A DNA stretch of 64,000 nt, taken from Prevotella sp. E13-17. Lineage in GTDB: Bacteria; Bacteroidota; Bacteroidia; Bacteroidales; Bacteroidaceae. Position numbers and translations under genes: made by a program. Of the stretch, positions 6,997 through 15,740 are shown piece after piece; position 1 is the stretch's first letter, and each line of letters starts with the position of its first letter. The stretch covers positions 1,612,001-1,676,000 of the forward strand of contig NZ_CP091787.1 of the NCBI RefSeq assembly GCF_022024035.1. The letters are read 5' to 3'. The notes under the pieces are model-generated. The model was given only the letters and a program-made list of their open reading frames with translations. It did not search any database and was not told the DNA's origin.

Positions 6997-8316
6997 ATGA
7001 AAACATTATTGATGACATCTGTGCTTGCGCTGACATGTGTTAGTGCTGCAGCACAAGAGAAAAAACTAACTATTGGTGGCTATGGCGAGGCCGTGATGAC
7101 CCGCAACTTCTATAGCCAAAGCTTTAACCGTTATAAGAAACCAGAAAACTATGCCAATGACAACAGTCATGGACGCTTCGACTTGCCCCATGTGGTGCTG
7201 AACTTGGGCTATGACTTCGGTCACGGTTGGACCATGGGTTCGGAGATTGAGTTCGAACATGGCGGCAACGGTACCGCCGTCGAGATTGAGGCCGAAGAGG
7301 CAGGCGAGTATGAGGCTGAGGTAGAGAAGGGCGGCGAGGTGAACATCGAGCAGTTCTGGATCAACAAGGCTTTTGCTGGCGGCAAGTTCAATGTGAAGAT
7401 GGGAGAGATCATCGTTCCCGTGGGCTACAGCAATGCGCACCATGAGCCCAACCAGTTCTTTGGTGTCTATCGTCCAGAGGGCGAGGCTACCATCCTGCCC
7501 AACACGTGGCACCAGGTGGGACTGTCGCTGTGGGGCCGACTGAAAGACTGGCGCTACGAGGCGCAGCTGCTGTCGGGACTGAACAGCGAGAGCTTCACTG
7601 CTGAAGACTTTGTACACTATGGTGCCACCAGTCCCTACGAGTTCAAGGTGGCCAACAACTACGCCGTGGCCGCGCGCGTAGATAACTATATGGTGAAGGG
7701 CCTGCGCGTGGGATTGAGCGGCTATTATGGCTACACCTTCCGCAACACGCTGCGCACGCCTGGCACAAAGTATGACGACGTGCACGGCGCACTGGGCATT
7801 GTGGCACTCGACTTCACCCTGAACCGCTGGAACTGGATGGTGCGTGGCAATGTGGACTATGCTCACTTTGCCGATGCCGACGAGATTTCAGCCTACAACC
7901 AAGCCAACTGGACACACCATAAATACCAAGACGGCAACCCCCATCACTACTCAAATATTGGTAGTCATGCCCTGGCCTATGCTCTGGAGGCAGGCTACAA
8001 CCTGATGCCGCTGGTGTCTCAGCGTCAGGCTGGGGTGGGGCAGTCGCTGTGGCTGTTCGGTCGCTTCGAGCATTACAACACAATGGCATCGGGCACCTAT
8101 GCCTCGATGTATAAGCACACCAAGCGCTATCGCTGTGCTGTCGGCCTGAACTACTCGCCCGTGAAGCAAATCACCTTGAAGGCAGAATATGCCTACCGCT
8201 TCTTTGAGAAGCCCGACAACCACGGCCTCTCTGCCGACAGTCCGCTCTATAAGCAGCCCTACAACAACGAGCCAAGTCTCAGCCTGGGCGTGACTTATAC
8301 CGGATGGTTTCTGTAA
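6997..8316 (+). CDS. Outer-membrane beta-barrel (porin-like) protein
   Basis: 439 residues from the ATG at 6997, which opens a classical signal peptide (MKTLLMTSVLALTCVSAAAQ). An upstream ATG at 6889 lies before the inferred transcription start. The mature protein begins LTIGGYGEAV and shows alternating aromatic and polar strands through to a barrel-like C-terminus (SLSLGVTYTGWFL), like phosphate-selective or general porin-type barrels. A Glu-rich stretch (residues about 90-110, EIEAEEAGEYEAEVEKGGE) could be an acidic loop binding cations. It is first in a unit with an imelysin, a di-haem protein and a haem lyase, so an uptake channel linked to iron or haem is plausible; this is inference. 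Confidence 0.8.
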   Translation: MKTLLMTSVLALTCVSAAAQEKKLTIGGYGEAVMTRNFYSQSFNRYKKPENYANDNSHGRFDLPHVVLNLGYDFGHGWTMGSEIEFEHGGNGTAVEIEAEEAGEYEAEVEKGGEVNIEQFWINKAFAGGKFNVKMGEIIVPVGYSNAHHEPNQFFGVYRPEGEATILPNTWHQVGLSLWGRLKDWRYEAQLLSGLNSESFTAEDFVHYGATSPYEFKVANNYAVAARVDNYMVKGLRVGLSGYYGYTFRNTLRTPGTKYDDVHGALGIVALDFTLNRWNWMVRGNVDYAHFADADEISAYNQANWTHHKYQDGNPHHYSNIGSHALAYALEAGYNLMPLVSQRQAGVGQSLWLFGRFEHYNTMASGTYASMYKHTKRYRCAVGLNYSPVKQITLKAEYAYRFFEKPDNHGLSADSPLYKQPYNNEPSLSLGVTYTGWFL

Positions 8317-8352
8317 GCCAATAATCTTTCTAATTTAATAATAGCATTAACA

Positions 8353-9549
8353 ATGAAAAAAAACAATCTTTTTAAAATGGCAGTGATGACTGCCGTCATT
8401 TCTACAGGCTTCACTGCTTGCTCAAGCGATGACGAGGCCGATGTGACAATCGTGGATGGTACGCAGGCCGCGCTGAACCAGGCTTGTGATGACTGGAAGG
8501 TAGCTCGTGCCAATTGGGAGAACACGGAGGCATTCCTCTTTGGCGCTGCTGATGTTTACTCTATCGATCCTCATACTGACACATGGCCTGTGGCTGCCAA
8601 CGACCTGGCTGACGTGCTGCGCGACGCTGCTGCCATGGGCAATCTCGACAACTTTATCAAGACTGCCAACTCAGGTATCTTGGGCTATCACGGACTGGAA
8701 TATGTGCTCTTCCGTCAGGGCGCTCCACGAGATATCAACCAGATCACCAACCTGGAGTACAACTATATCTGTGCTGTGGCTAAGGACCTCTATCAGGCTA
8801 CTGCCACACTGGAAGCTGCATGGGACTCGAAAGAGAGTAATGCTGAGCGCCATCAGATAGCACTCGACTATGTAGCTACACACAATTCTATCAACGACGA
8901 CGGCGATGTGGAAGGCGCACTGGATGGCTTCCAGAACTTCGGACGTGCCTTCAAGACTCCAGGCACCGGTGATTGGGCCACCGCTCTCGATGCCACACTG
9001 GAGATCATCTCTGGTTGTCAGGACATTATCGGCGAGGTCGGCGATTCGAAGATCGGTCTGCCTTACACCGGCGAAGATGCCACCTATATCGAGTCACCCT
9101 ATGCCTACAACTCTATCACAGACTTCTACGATAACATTGTGTCGTGTAAGAACGCACTCTATGGCAGCATGAATGCAGTGATGCCTAACGAGAAGTCGGT
9201 CATCTACTTCTGTCAGAACGCCGACAACGCTACCCTCAAGGCACAGGCCAACACGGCTGTTGCTAAGCTTGACAACGCACTGGCCAAGATCAAAGCAATG
9301 AAGGCTCCTTTCGCCCTCTACTACTCTGACGCTTCGAGCAAAGCTGCCATCGATGCTCTGGGCGAACTGGACGAGGCACTCGAAGCCATGTCCGAGACCC
9401 TGAAGGGCTATGCAGGCAACAGCACCGTTGAGAATCAGTGCAAGGTCATCAACGAGAATTATGTGGACAACGTTGTGCTGGCTACCTATCGTACACTGGC
9501 CGACAATGCTCAGAAACTGTATAACAGCATCGTGAAGATTAAAAAGTAA
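8353..9549 (+). CDS. Imelysin-family (M75-like) iron-related lipoprotein
   Basis: 398 residues. An SPII signal ends in FTAC (Cys23). The imelysin domain follows, with the signature GxHxxE as GYHGLEY (His113, Glu116) in a four-helix arrangement and repeat-like helices in the second half (ADNATLKAQANTAVAKLDNALAKIK). Imelysin-like proteins are periplasmic or surface proteins tied to iron uptake; whether they are peptidases is doubtful. It lies 36 nt after the barrel gene and 22 nt before the di-haem gene, hence the same operon. Confidence 0.88.
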   Translation: MKKNNLFKMAVMTAVISTGFTACSSDDEADVTIVDGTQAALNQACDDWKVARANWENTEAFLFGAADVYSIDPHTDTWPVAANDLADVLRDAAAMGNLDNFIKTANSGILGYHGLEYVLFRQGAPRDINQITNLEYNYICAVAKDLYQATATLEAAWDSKESNAERHQIALDYVATHNSINDDGDVEGALDGFQNFGRAFKTPGTGDWATALDATLEIISGCQDIIGEVGDSKIGLPYTGEDATYIESPYAYNSITDFYDNIVSCKNALYGSMNAVMPNEKSVIYFCQNADNATLKAQANTAVAKLDNALAKIKAMKAPFALYYSDASSKAAIDALGELDEALEAMSETLKGYAGNSTVENQCKVINENYVDNVVLATYRTLADNAQKLYNSIVKIKK

Positions 9550-9571
9550 TTAATATTATAATCAGTAAAAC

Positions 9572-11284
9572 ATGAAGAGAAAACTATCAGTATTTGGTAG
9601 TGTGCTGTTTTTTATTACCATCACTGTTGGATGCCACAACAGTGATGGTTCCGTTGAACCACTTACGTGGGAAATCGGCGACCCGACAGCCACAGACTAC
9701 CCAGAGGACTACTATGCCGGTGGACAGCTTGGCACCACTGCCGTGAACACTGCAACTGCCTTCGAACAGCCCACCAAGGCTGTCGTTGACGCAGGCATGA
9801 TGACTGCCTTCAATGAGGGCGAGTATTTGTTCGAGAAAGACTACAACACCAATACCGACGGTGCCTTCCACGGATTAGGCCCCGTCTTTGTGCGTCGTGG
9901 CTGTCTCTACTGTCATCCAGGCTATGGCCACGGTGCACGTCAGACCGAGTATAAGGCTGACAACCACCGCAACGGCTACCTGTTGGTCATCTACGACAAG
10001 ACCACCAACGCCTATATCCGTTCGGTGGCAGGTATGCCTCAGACGGTTGCAGTGAAGCCTTTTAAGGCTCCTATCGACGAGAATCAGATCAAGATTGCCT
10101 GGAAAGAATATACCGACGAGTGGGGCAACAAGTTCCCCGATGGCGAGACCTACTCGCTGATCTATCCCGAGGTGACCATTCCCTATAGTGCCTACTATGC
10201 TCCTGTGGCAGTGGGGCGCGGTGGCAGCGACGTGATATTGTCAGAGGCAGAATACAATAACGATGTAGATATCCGACTGGAATCGACCATCGGTATCTAT
10301 GGCACAGGTCTGACTGACGCCATCTCAGATGCTGACATCACCGCCCAGTGGGAGAAAGAGGGCAAATACTTCAACAGCATTGGCAAGACCGATGCTCTGA
10401 ACCCCGCCATGTGGGACCAGGCCAACGGCAAGTGGAACAGCTACTATTCCAACTCGTTGCAGGGCGACGGCACCAAGTATGTGCGTCGTTACACCTACGC
10501 CATGTCGCGCGGACCGCTGCTCGATGCTGCTGGTATCAATGCTATCTGGAACATCACCAACGTGACACGTTCGGACCGTCGCTATCATTATCTCGACCTG
10601 GCAGGTACCTACTATGCTACCCAGTCGTCTAAGGATCCCGATGTGCAGGCTGGATTCACCGAGTATATCAACCGACTGGACCCACTGAAGAAGCATCCCG
10701 AATGGCACACTGGCAATCTGGAGAAGGATATCTACACCTACCTCACCAGTAAACAACAGGATGTAGAAATGACTGACGATCAGTTTAAGAACTTCGCCAT
10801 CTGGCACCGCGGACTGGCTGTTCCGGCAGCCCGCAACACCACTACCGAGGACTTCAAGAAAGGCAAGGAACTGTTCTCACAGATTGGTTGTGCCGCTTGT
10901 CACCGCCCATCATGGGTGACTGGCGACGACCACCTGCAAGACCCCAACAAGTTCTTCAAGGACGACAGCGAGCTGCCTCGCTATCCCCACCAGAAAATCT
11001 GGCCTTATACCGACTTCGTGCAGCACCGTCTGTGGATGAAGAACGACATACGCACGGGCTGGTGTCGCACCACACCACTGTGGGGGCGCGGACTGGCAGC
11101 CAAGTGTGGCAGTGGTGTAGAGCGTCTGCACGACTGTCGTGCGCGCAACGTGATGGAAGCCATCATGTGGCACGGATGTAGAAACGAGGGCGGCATTAGT
11201 GATGCTTACAATGCCGTTACGAAGTTCCGCAACTTGTCGAAGAAGGAGCGCGACCAGCTCATCTTCTTCATTGAGTCGATCTAA
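9572..11284 (+). CDS. Di-haem oxidoreductase (DHOR/DUF1111-like) lipoprotein
   Basis: 570 residues, with an SPII-like signal ending TVGC (Cys21). Two c-type haem motifs are visible: CLYCH near 110-114 and CAACH near 440-444. The body resembles the di-haem thiol-oxidoreductase/peroxidase-like family (GAFHGLGPVFVRRGC..., FKKGKELFSQIGCAACH..., TTPLWGRGLA...). It is exported and needs covalent haem attachment, which fits the CcsBA-type haem lyase gene starting 8 nt downstream. Within this operon a role in redox handling of iron or haem at the envelope is inferred. Confidence 0.85.
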   Translation: MKRKLSVFGSVLFFITITVGCHNSDGSVEPLTWEIGDPTATDYPEDYYAGGQLGTTAVNTATAFEQPTKAVVDAGMMTAFNEGEYLFEKDYNTNTDGAFHGLGPVFVRRGCLYCHPGYGHGARQTEYKADNHRNGYLLVIYDKTTNAYIRSVAGMPQTVAVKPFKAPIDENQIKIAWKEYTDEWGNKFPDGETYSLIYPEVTIPYSAYYAPVAVGRGGSDVILSEAEYNNDVDIRLESTIGIYGTGLTDAISDADITAQWEKEGKYFNSIGKTDALNPAMWDQANGKWNSYYSNSLQGDGTKYVRRYTYAMSRGPLLDAAGINAIWNITNVTRSDRRYHYLDLAGTYYATQSSKDPDVQAGFTEYINRLDPLKKHPEWHTGNLEKDIYTYLTSKQQDVEMTDDQFKNFAIWHRGLAVPAARNTTTEDFKKGKELFSQIGCAACHRPSWVTGDDHLQDPNKFFKDDSELPRYPHQKIWPYTDFVQHRLWMKNDIRTGWCRTTPLWGRGLAAKCGSGVERLHDCRARNVMEAIMWHGCRNEGGISDAYNAVTKFRNLSKKERDQLIFFIESI

Positions 11285-11292
11285 CCAACATT

Positions 11293-13305
11293 ATGAAAAG
11301 AGCACTCATTCTTCTATACCCTCTTATCATTGTCTGCATTGCAGCAGCCACCATCATCGAGAAATACCAAGGCACCGAGTTTGTTAGCCAACATATCTAT
11401 GGCGCCTGGTGGTTCTCGGTGCTGTGGGCCGTGATGACTGTGGTGGGCTGCGCCTACATGGTGCAGCAACAGCTTTACCGCCGACTGGCTGTGATGCTGT
11501 TGCATGTGGGCTTTGTGGTGATACTTGTTGGGGCGCTGGTGACTCATCTCACGGCGCGCCGCGACACCATCCACCTGCGTATGGACACCCCCTGTGAACT
11601 GACTGCGGATAAAAAGATCACGCTGAAGTCATTTCGCATCGTGAACTATCCCGGCACCGATGCTCCACTTGACTATCAAAGTGTCATTACCTGTGGCACA
11701 GAAGAAGTAGTCGTGTCGATGAACCACATCGGTAACATTGATGGTTACCGTCTGTTTCAGTCAAGTTACGACTCCGACGGCGAAGGTGTCACGCTGGGCG
11801 TGAGCTACGACCCCTATGGCATCGCCATCACCTACAGTGGCTATCTGCTGTTGTTGGTTGGCATCATAGCCACGTTGTTCTCGCGTCGCACACAGATGCG
11901 CACTCTCTATCGCAAGGCCGTTGCCACCATGGTGCTGCTGTTAGCCACTGTCACAGTGAGTGCCGACGAGCCTCTGCCTGTGGTTGACCGCGACATAGCC
12001 CAACGCATGGGCACCATCCAGGTGCTCTATAACAACCGTATCTGTCCGATGAACACCGTGGCCACCGACTTCGTGATGAAGCTGACGGGTAGTGCCCGCT
12101 GGAACGGCTACACCGCCGATCAGGTGTTTACGAGTTGGATGATTTATTACATGCCTTGGGAAGCAGCCATGAAACCCTATCTGGAGTCCGGCGACAAGCC
12201 CATGAGTGCTAAGGAGAAGAAGAAACTGGCCGAGCGCCAGGCCGTGGTAGAGATGTTCTATAGCGGTGAGTTTATCAAGATGTTCCCATATCGCATTGGT
12301 CACGATGTGAACTGGTATATGCCCGGTGCACATGGTCTGCCACGCGCCATTCCCGTGAAAGAACAGTTTTTTATCAAACAATCCATGGACTTCTTGACCG
12401 AGGCTATCGTCACTGGTCAGCACGATCGCGCTGTTGAGATCATAGCCAAGATCAAACTGTTCCAGCGCGAGATGGTCGGCGACGTACTGCCTTCCGGCAG
12501 CGATACCCAGGCCGAACTGTTCTATAACACGCTTCGTGCCCAAAAGTGGCCCATCATGCTGTCGCTGACACTGAGCCTGCTGCTGTGCATGGCCATGCTC
12601 TTCACAACAAAGGCACGCCGTCCGCTTAACATTGCTTTGTGGGCACTCCATGTGACACTGCTTTCCTATCTCACGCTACAGCTTGCGCTGCGCTGGTGGC
12701 TCAGTGGTCATGTCCCTGTGAGCAACGGTCCCGAGACGATGTTGTTCATGGCATGGGTGGTCCTGCTGCTTTCCGTAGCCCTGCACCGTCAGTTTGCCGT
12801 TATCATGGGCTTTGCCCCCCTCATAGCCTCGTTCTGCATGCTGGTAGCCATGATGGGTGGCAGCAGTACGCAGCTGACTCCGCTGATGCCCGTGTTGCAG
12901 TCGCCATTGTTGTCCATCCATGTGATGACAGTGATGTGTGCCTATGCCATTTTTGCGCTGCAGGTGCTGCTTGGCATCTATGCCTTTTGGGCGCACGACC
13001 TGGAGCGCATCACGGCATTGTCGCAGCTGTTGCTCTATCCCGCTGTATTTCTGCTCACCATCGGCATCTTCCTTGGTGCTGTCTGGGCCAACGTGTCGTG
13101 GGGCAACTACTGGTCGTGGGACCCCAAAGAGTCGTGGGCATTAATCACGATGATGGTCTATGCCGTGCCGTTGCATAAAGCCTCCATACCACAGATGCGC
13201 AATGCCCGCTTCTACCATCTGTATATAGTGGGTGCCTTTGTGGCAGTGCTTGTCACCTATTTTGGTGTGAACTACCTGTTGGGTGGCATGCACAGCTATG
13301 CCTGA
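11293..13305 (+). CDS. ccsA: Fused cytochrome c biogenesis protein CcsBA (ResB-CcsA haem lyase)
   Basis: 670 residues. The N-terminal half (about 1-210) is ResB/CcsB-like, with membrane helices at about 1-25, 38-56, 62-85 and 178-196 around a periplasmic domain. The C-terminal half (about 410-665) is CcsA-like, with many helices and the haem-handling WGxxWxWDPKE motif near 600-612. It carries haem out and attaches it to CxxCH apocytochromes; the obvious local client is the di-haem lipoprotein encoded 8 nt upstream. A Bacteroidetes fused form is expected. It ends the four-gene unit; the next gene has its own promoter. Confidence 0.9.
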   Translation: MKRALILLYPLIIVCIAAATIIEKYQGTEFVSQHIYGAWWFSVLWAVMTVVGCAYMVQQQLYRRLAVMLLHVGFVVILVGALVTHLTARRDTIHLRMDTPCELTADKKITLKSFRIVNYPGTDAPLDYQSVITCGTEEVVVSMNHIGNIDGYRLFQSSYDSDGEGVTLGVSYDPYGIAITYSGYLLLLVGIIATLFSRRTQMRTLYRKAVATMVLLLATVTVSADEPLPVVDRDIAQRMGTIQVLYNNRICPMNTVATDFVMKLTGSARWNGYTADQVFTSWMIYYMPWEAAMKPYLESGDKPMSAKEKKKLAERQAVVEMFYSGEFIKMFPYRIGHDVNWYMPGAHGLPRAIPVKEQFFIKQSMDFLTEAIVTGQHDRAVEIIAKIKLFQREMVGDVLPSGSDTQAELFYNTLRAQKWPIMLSLTLSLLLCMAMLFTTKARRPLNIALWALHVTLLSYLTLQLALRWWLSGHVPVSNGPETMLFMAWVVLLLSVALHRQFAVIMGFAPLIASFCMLVAMMGGSSTQLTPLMPVLQSPLLSIHVMTVMCAYAIFALQVLLGIYAFWAHDLERITALSQLLLYPAVFLLTIGIFLGAVWANVSWGNYWSWDPKESWALITMMVYAVPLHKASIPQMRNARFYHLYIVGAFVAVLVTYFGVNYLLGGMHSYA

Positions 13306-13328
13306 TGCACTTAATTTTTTAAATCAGT

Positions 13329-13361
13329 TTTGTCGTCTATAAGAAAAAATGTGTAACTTTG
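13329..13361 (+). promoter_or_regulatory. Promoter of the SGNH hydrolase gene
   Basis: TTTG at 13329-13332 and TAACTTTG at 13354-13361, 21 nt apart. This places transcription start near 13367 and fixes the coding start at 13401 rather than an upstream in-frame codon at 13359. Confidence 0.75.
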
Positions 13362-13400
13362 CAGTCGGAAAAAAGAACAATAGTAAGACTGCACGCAAGG

Positions 13401-14513
13401 ATGACAGACAATCATAACAAATGGGTGGCTTGCTGGGGCAATGCCACCTCTATCACCGACCGACGTGAGGCCCGCTATGCTAAGGACCTCACGTTGCGTT
13501 ATCCCATACAGATGCCTTTCGATGGCTCGCAACTGCGCTTCCGTTTCTCGAACCTCACTGGCACGGAACCCGTGACGCTGACCAAGGTCTTTGTGAACCA
13601 CACGCCCATCACCTTTGATGGCGAACAGAGCGTAAGCCTGATGCCTGGCACTGAGACCCAGAGCGATGCCATCACCTTGGCTGTGAAGAGCGGCGACATG
13701 ATCACGGTGAGCCTGTATCTTGCAGACTACACCCAGATGAACAGCGGCACGCTGATCACCGGACCACTGTCGCACGGCTACTATGCTTATGGTGACTATG
13801 CCGAGCAGGACGAGTTGCCTTTGGACCTGTCGCGTCGCACCAACTGGTTCTACTTCCTCAACACTATCGATGTGTTGACCTCAGATCGCTGTCGTGCCGT
13901 GGTATGCTATGGCGATTCTATCACGGCTCAGTCATGGCCCGACTATTTGGCCCAGAAACTGCTGGGCACTGAGGTCGCCGTCATTCGTCGCGCCGTCAGC
14001 GGCACCCGCATCCTGCGTCAGTACGACTGCATCACCTATCAAGCCTACGGATTGAAGGGCGCTACCCGCTTCCCCATCGAGATGCGTGTCAGTGGTGCCA
14101 CAGACGTCATCATCCAGCACGGCATCAACGACATCATTCATCCCGTGGGCACAGACGTGAATCCCTTTCGCCCGTGGAGCGACCTGCCCACCGTCGAAGA
14201 ACTGATGTGCGGCGTTGAAGATATCTACGTGAAGCCCGCCAAAGCCATGGGACTTCGCGTGTGGAGTGGCACCCTGCTGCCCATCGAGGGCTGGCGCACG
14301 TATAACGACCAGCGCGAGCAGATGCGCCAGCAGTTCAACGAGTGGCTGCGCACGTCGTCTATCTTCTACGGTTGCGTGGATTTCGATGCTGCCGTGCGTG
14401 ATGCGGCCAACCCCAAGGCCTTTGCTGCCGGCTTTGACAGTGGCGACCACCTGCATCCCAGCGAGCCAGCTTACGAGGCTATGGCCAGTGCCGCTATTGC
14501 AAGAATGTTTTAA
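13401..14513 (+). CDS. SGNH/GDSL-family hydrolase
   Basis: 370 residues from ATG 13401, preceded by AAGG. The N-terminal 150 residues form a beta-sandwich-like domain (LRFRFSNLTGTEPVTLTKVFV). The SGNH domain follows: block I GDSIT near 171-175, block III HGIND near 239-243 and block V DHLHP near 350 (catalytic Asp/His). It resembles Bacteroidetes SGNH esterases acting on carbohydrate esters, but there is no clear signal peptide, so it may be cytosolic. Its last 20 nt overlap the 3' end of the convergent gene. The precise ester substrate is unknown. Confidence 0.87.
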   Translation: MTDNHNKWVACWGNATSITDRREARYAKDLTLRYPIQMPFDGSQLRFRFSNLTGTEPVTLTKVFVNHTPITFDGEQSVSLMPGTETQSDAITLAVKSGDMITVSLYLADYTQMNSGTLITGPLSHGYYAYGDYAEQDELPLDLSRRTNWFYFLNTIDVLTSDRCRAVVCYGDSITAQSWPDYLAQKLLGTEVAVIRRAVSGTRILRQYDCITYQAYGLKGATRFPIEMRVSGATDVIIQHGINDIIHPVGTDVNPFRPWSDLPTVEELMCGVEDIYVKPAKAMGLRVWSGTLLPIEGWRTYNDQREQMRQQFNEWLRTSSIFYGCVDFDAAVRDAANPKAFAAGFDSGDHLHPSEPAYEAMASAAIARMF

Positions 14514-15411
14514 TCAGAGAGATATATTCCGCTTTGTGCTCCTTGTAGGAAAGAGCATGCCCGGCACCCTCGGCAATCCATAGCCTCTTTTTGCCTGATT
14601 TAGCTTCGAAGAGCGAGTGCACCATCGAGGTGGGCACAAACGTATCTTTGCTGCCATGAATAAATAACATGGGGTATGGGCATTTAGCCACCTGCCTCAA
14701 TGCCGATGCCTCGCCAAAGCTCCATCCGTAGCGCCACTTGCAAAGCAGGCTGGTTGAGTACATCAAAGGGAAGGCAGGAAGGCCGAATTCTTCTTTTAAT
14801 TGGCCAGCAAACTCATCCCATACCGATGTATAACCGCAATCCTCGACAAAGCGCAGTTCCTTGATGCCTGTCGGCATCTGCTCGCCCGACAACATCATTG
14901 TTGTTGCCGCGCCCATCGACACACCATGGACCACCATCGTGTCTGTCAGGAAAGCCGTCATCCACTCTTTTACATCGAGTCGGTCTTTCCACCCCATACG
15001 AATGGCATCGCCTTCGCTCTCGCCGCAAGCATGCAGTTCGGGCATCACCACATTATAGTCTAACTCATGTTCATAGATGCGTGCCAACCACAAGAACTTG
15101 ATGGCACAGTCGCGCCAGCCGTGAACCACCACGGCCGTCTTCTTGCACCCTTTGTCCACGTAGAAGCCGTGCATCCTTCTGCCGTCGCTCATAGTGAGAA
15201 ACGTGTCGCGCAGCGCATCCACCCGTGTCAGCGAGTCCACCCACAGCTTGCTCTCCGGATAGCTCTCGAACTGCTGTCTGAAGCACGAGTCGCGGTCGGT
15301 CCTGTTGGCATCCGGAGCAAGTGAATAGTCGAGCATGTAGAAGCTGCCGCCCACCACAACCACAAACAGTACGGTTGCCACAATCGATAGAATAGTGATA
15401 GCTTTTTTCAT
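14494..15411 (-). CDS. Alpha/beta hydrolase, serine aminopeptidase S33-like, membrane anchored
   Basis: 305 residues with an N-terminal transmembrane anchor (about 5-27). Domain features: VVVHGW near 95-99, nucleophile elbow GVSMGAAT with Ser165, acid FIHGSKDTFVP near 255, and catalytic His in EGAGHALSY near 287. This layout is typical of the BAAT/S33-type hydrolases annotated as alpha/beta hydrolase in Bacteroidetes. It is most likely a peripheral esterase or thioesterase facing the periplasm. The substrate is unknown. It has its own -7 box at 15447-15454. Confidence 0.87.
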   Translation of the reverse strand: MKKAITILSIVATVLFVVVVGGSFYMLDYSLAPDANRTDRDSCFRQQFESYPESKLWVDSLTRVDALRDTFLTMSDGRRMHGFYVDKGCKKTAVVVHGWRDCAIKFLWLARIYEHELDYNVVMPELHACGESEGDAIRMGWKDRLDVKEWMTAFLTDTMVVHGVSMGAATTMMLSGEQMPTGIKELRFVEDCGYTSVWDEFAGQLKEEFGLPAFPLMYSTSLLCKWRYGWSFGEASALRQVAKCPYPMLFIHGSKDTFVPTSMVHSLFEAKSGKKRLWIAEGAGHALSYKEHKAEYISLIKTFLQ

Positions 15412-15740
15412 TTTGAGTCTTATTGTGTAGGTTTTAAAATCTATTGCAAAGTTACAATTTTATTTTGAAAAAAGAATCAGATTTAACTATTTCTATAGTC
15501 AAAGATTATCTTTGGAAAAACGTTTTGTTATTTACTAGAAGGCATGCTATTAAACTGTTTCAGAATTAATGTGTTATAAAGATGTGAAAGATTTTTTTTC
15601 TATTTAATACTTTCAGCGCTTTACAATGTTTATGCAAATAAAGTTCGTTGAAAAGATTCGACCGTTGATTGAATAAAATGTGGTGGAACAGCAGGAATCA
15701 ATATCTTTGCACCAGATTAATCATAAAATGATAGAAAACA
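15412..15740. promoter_or_regulatory. Divergent intergenic region with two promoters
   Basis: A minus-strand TAACTTTG (15447-15454) serves the hydrolase and a plus-strand TATCTTTG (15702-15709) serves the lipoprotein operon. The AT-rich middle (15470-15690) shows no ORF, strong hairpin or repeat. Confidence 0.6.
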
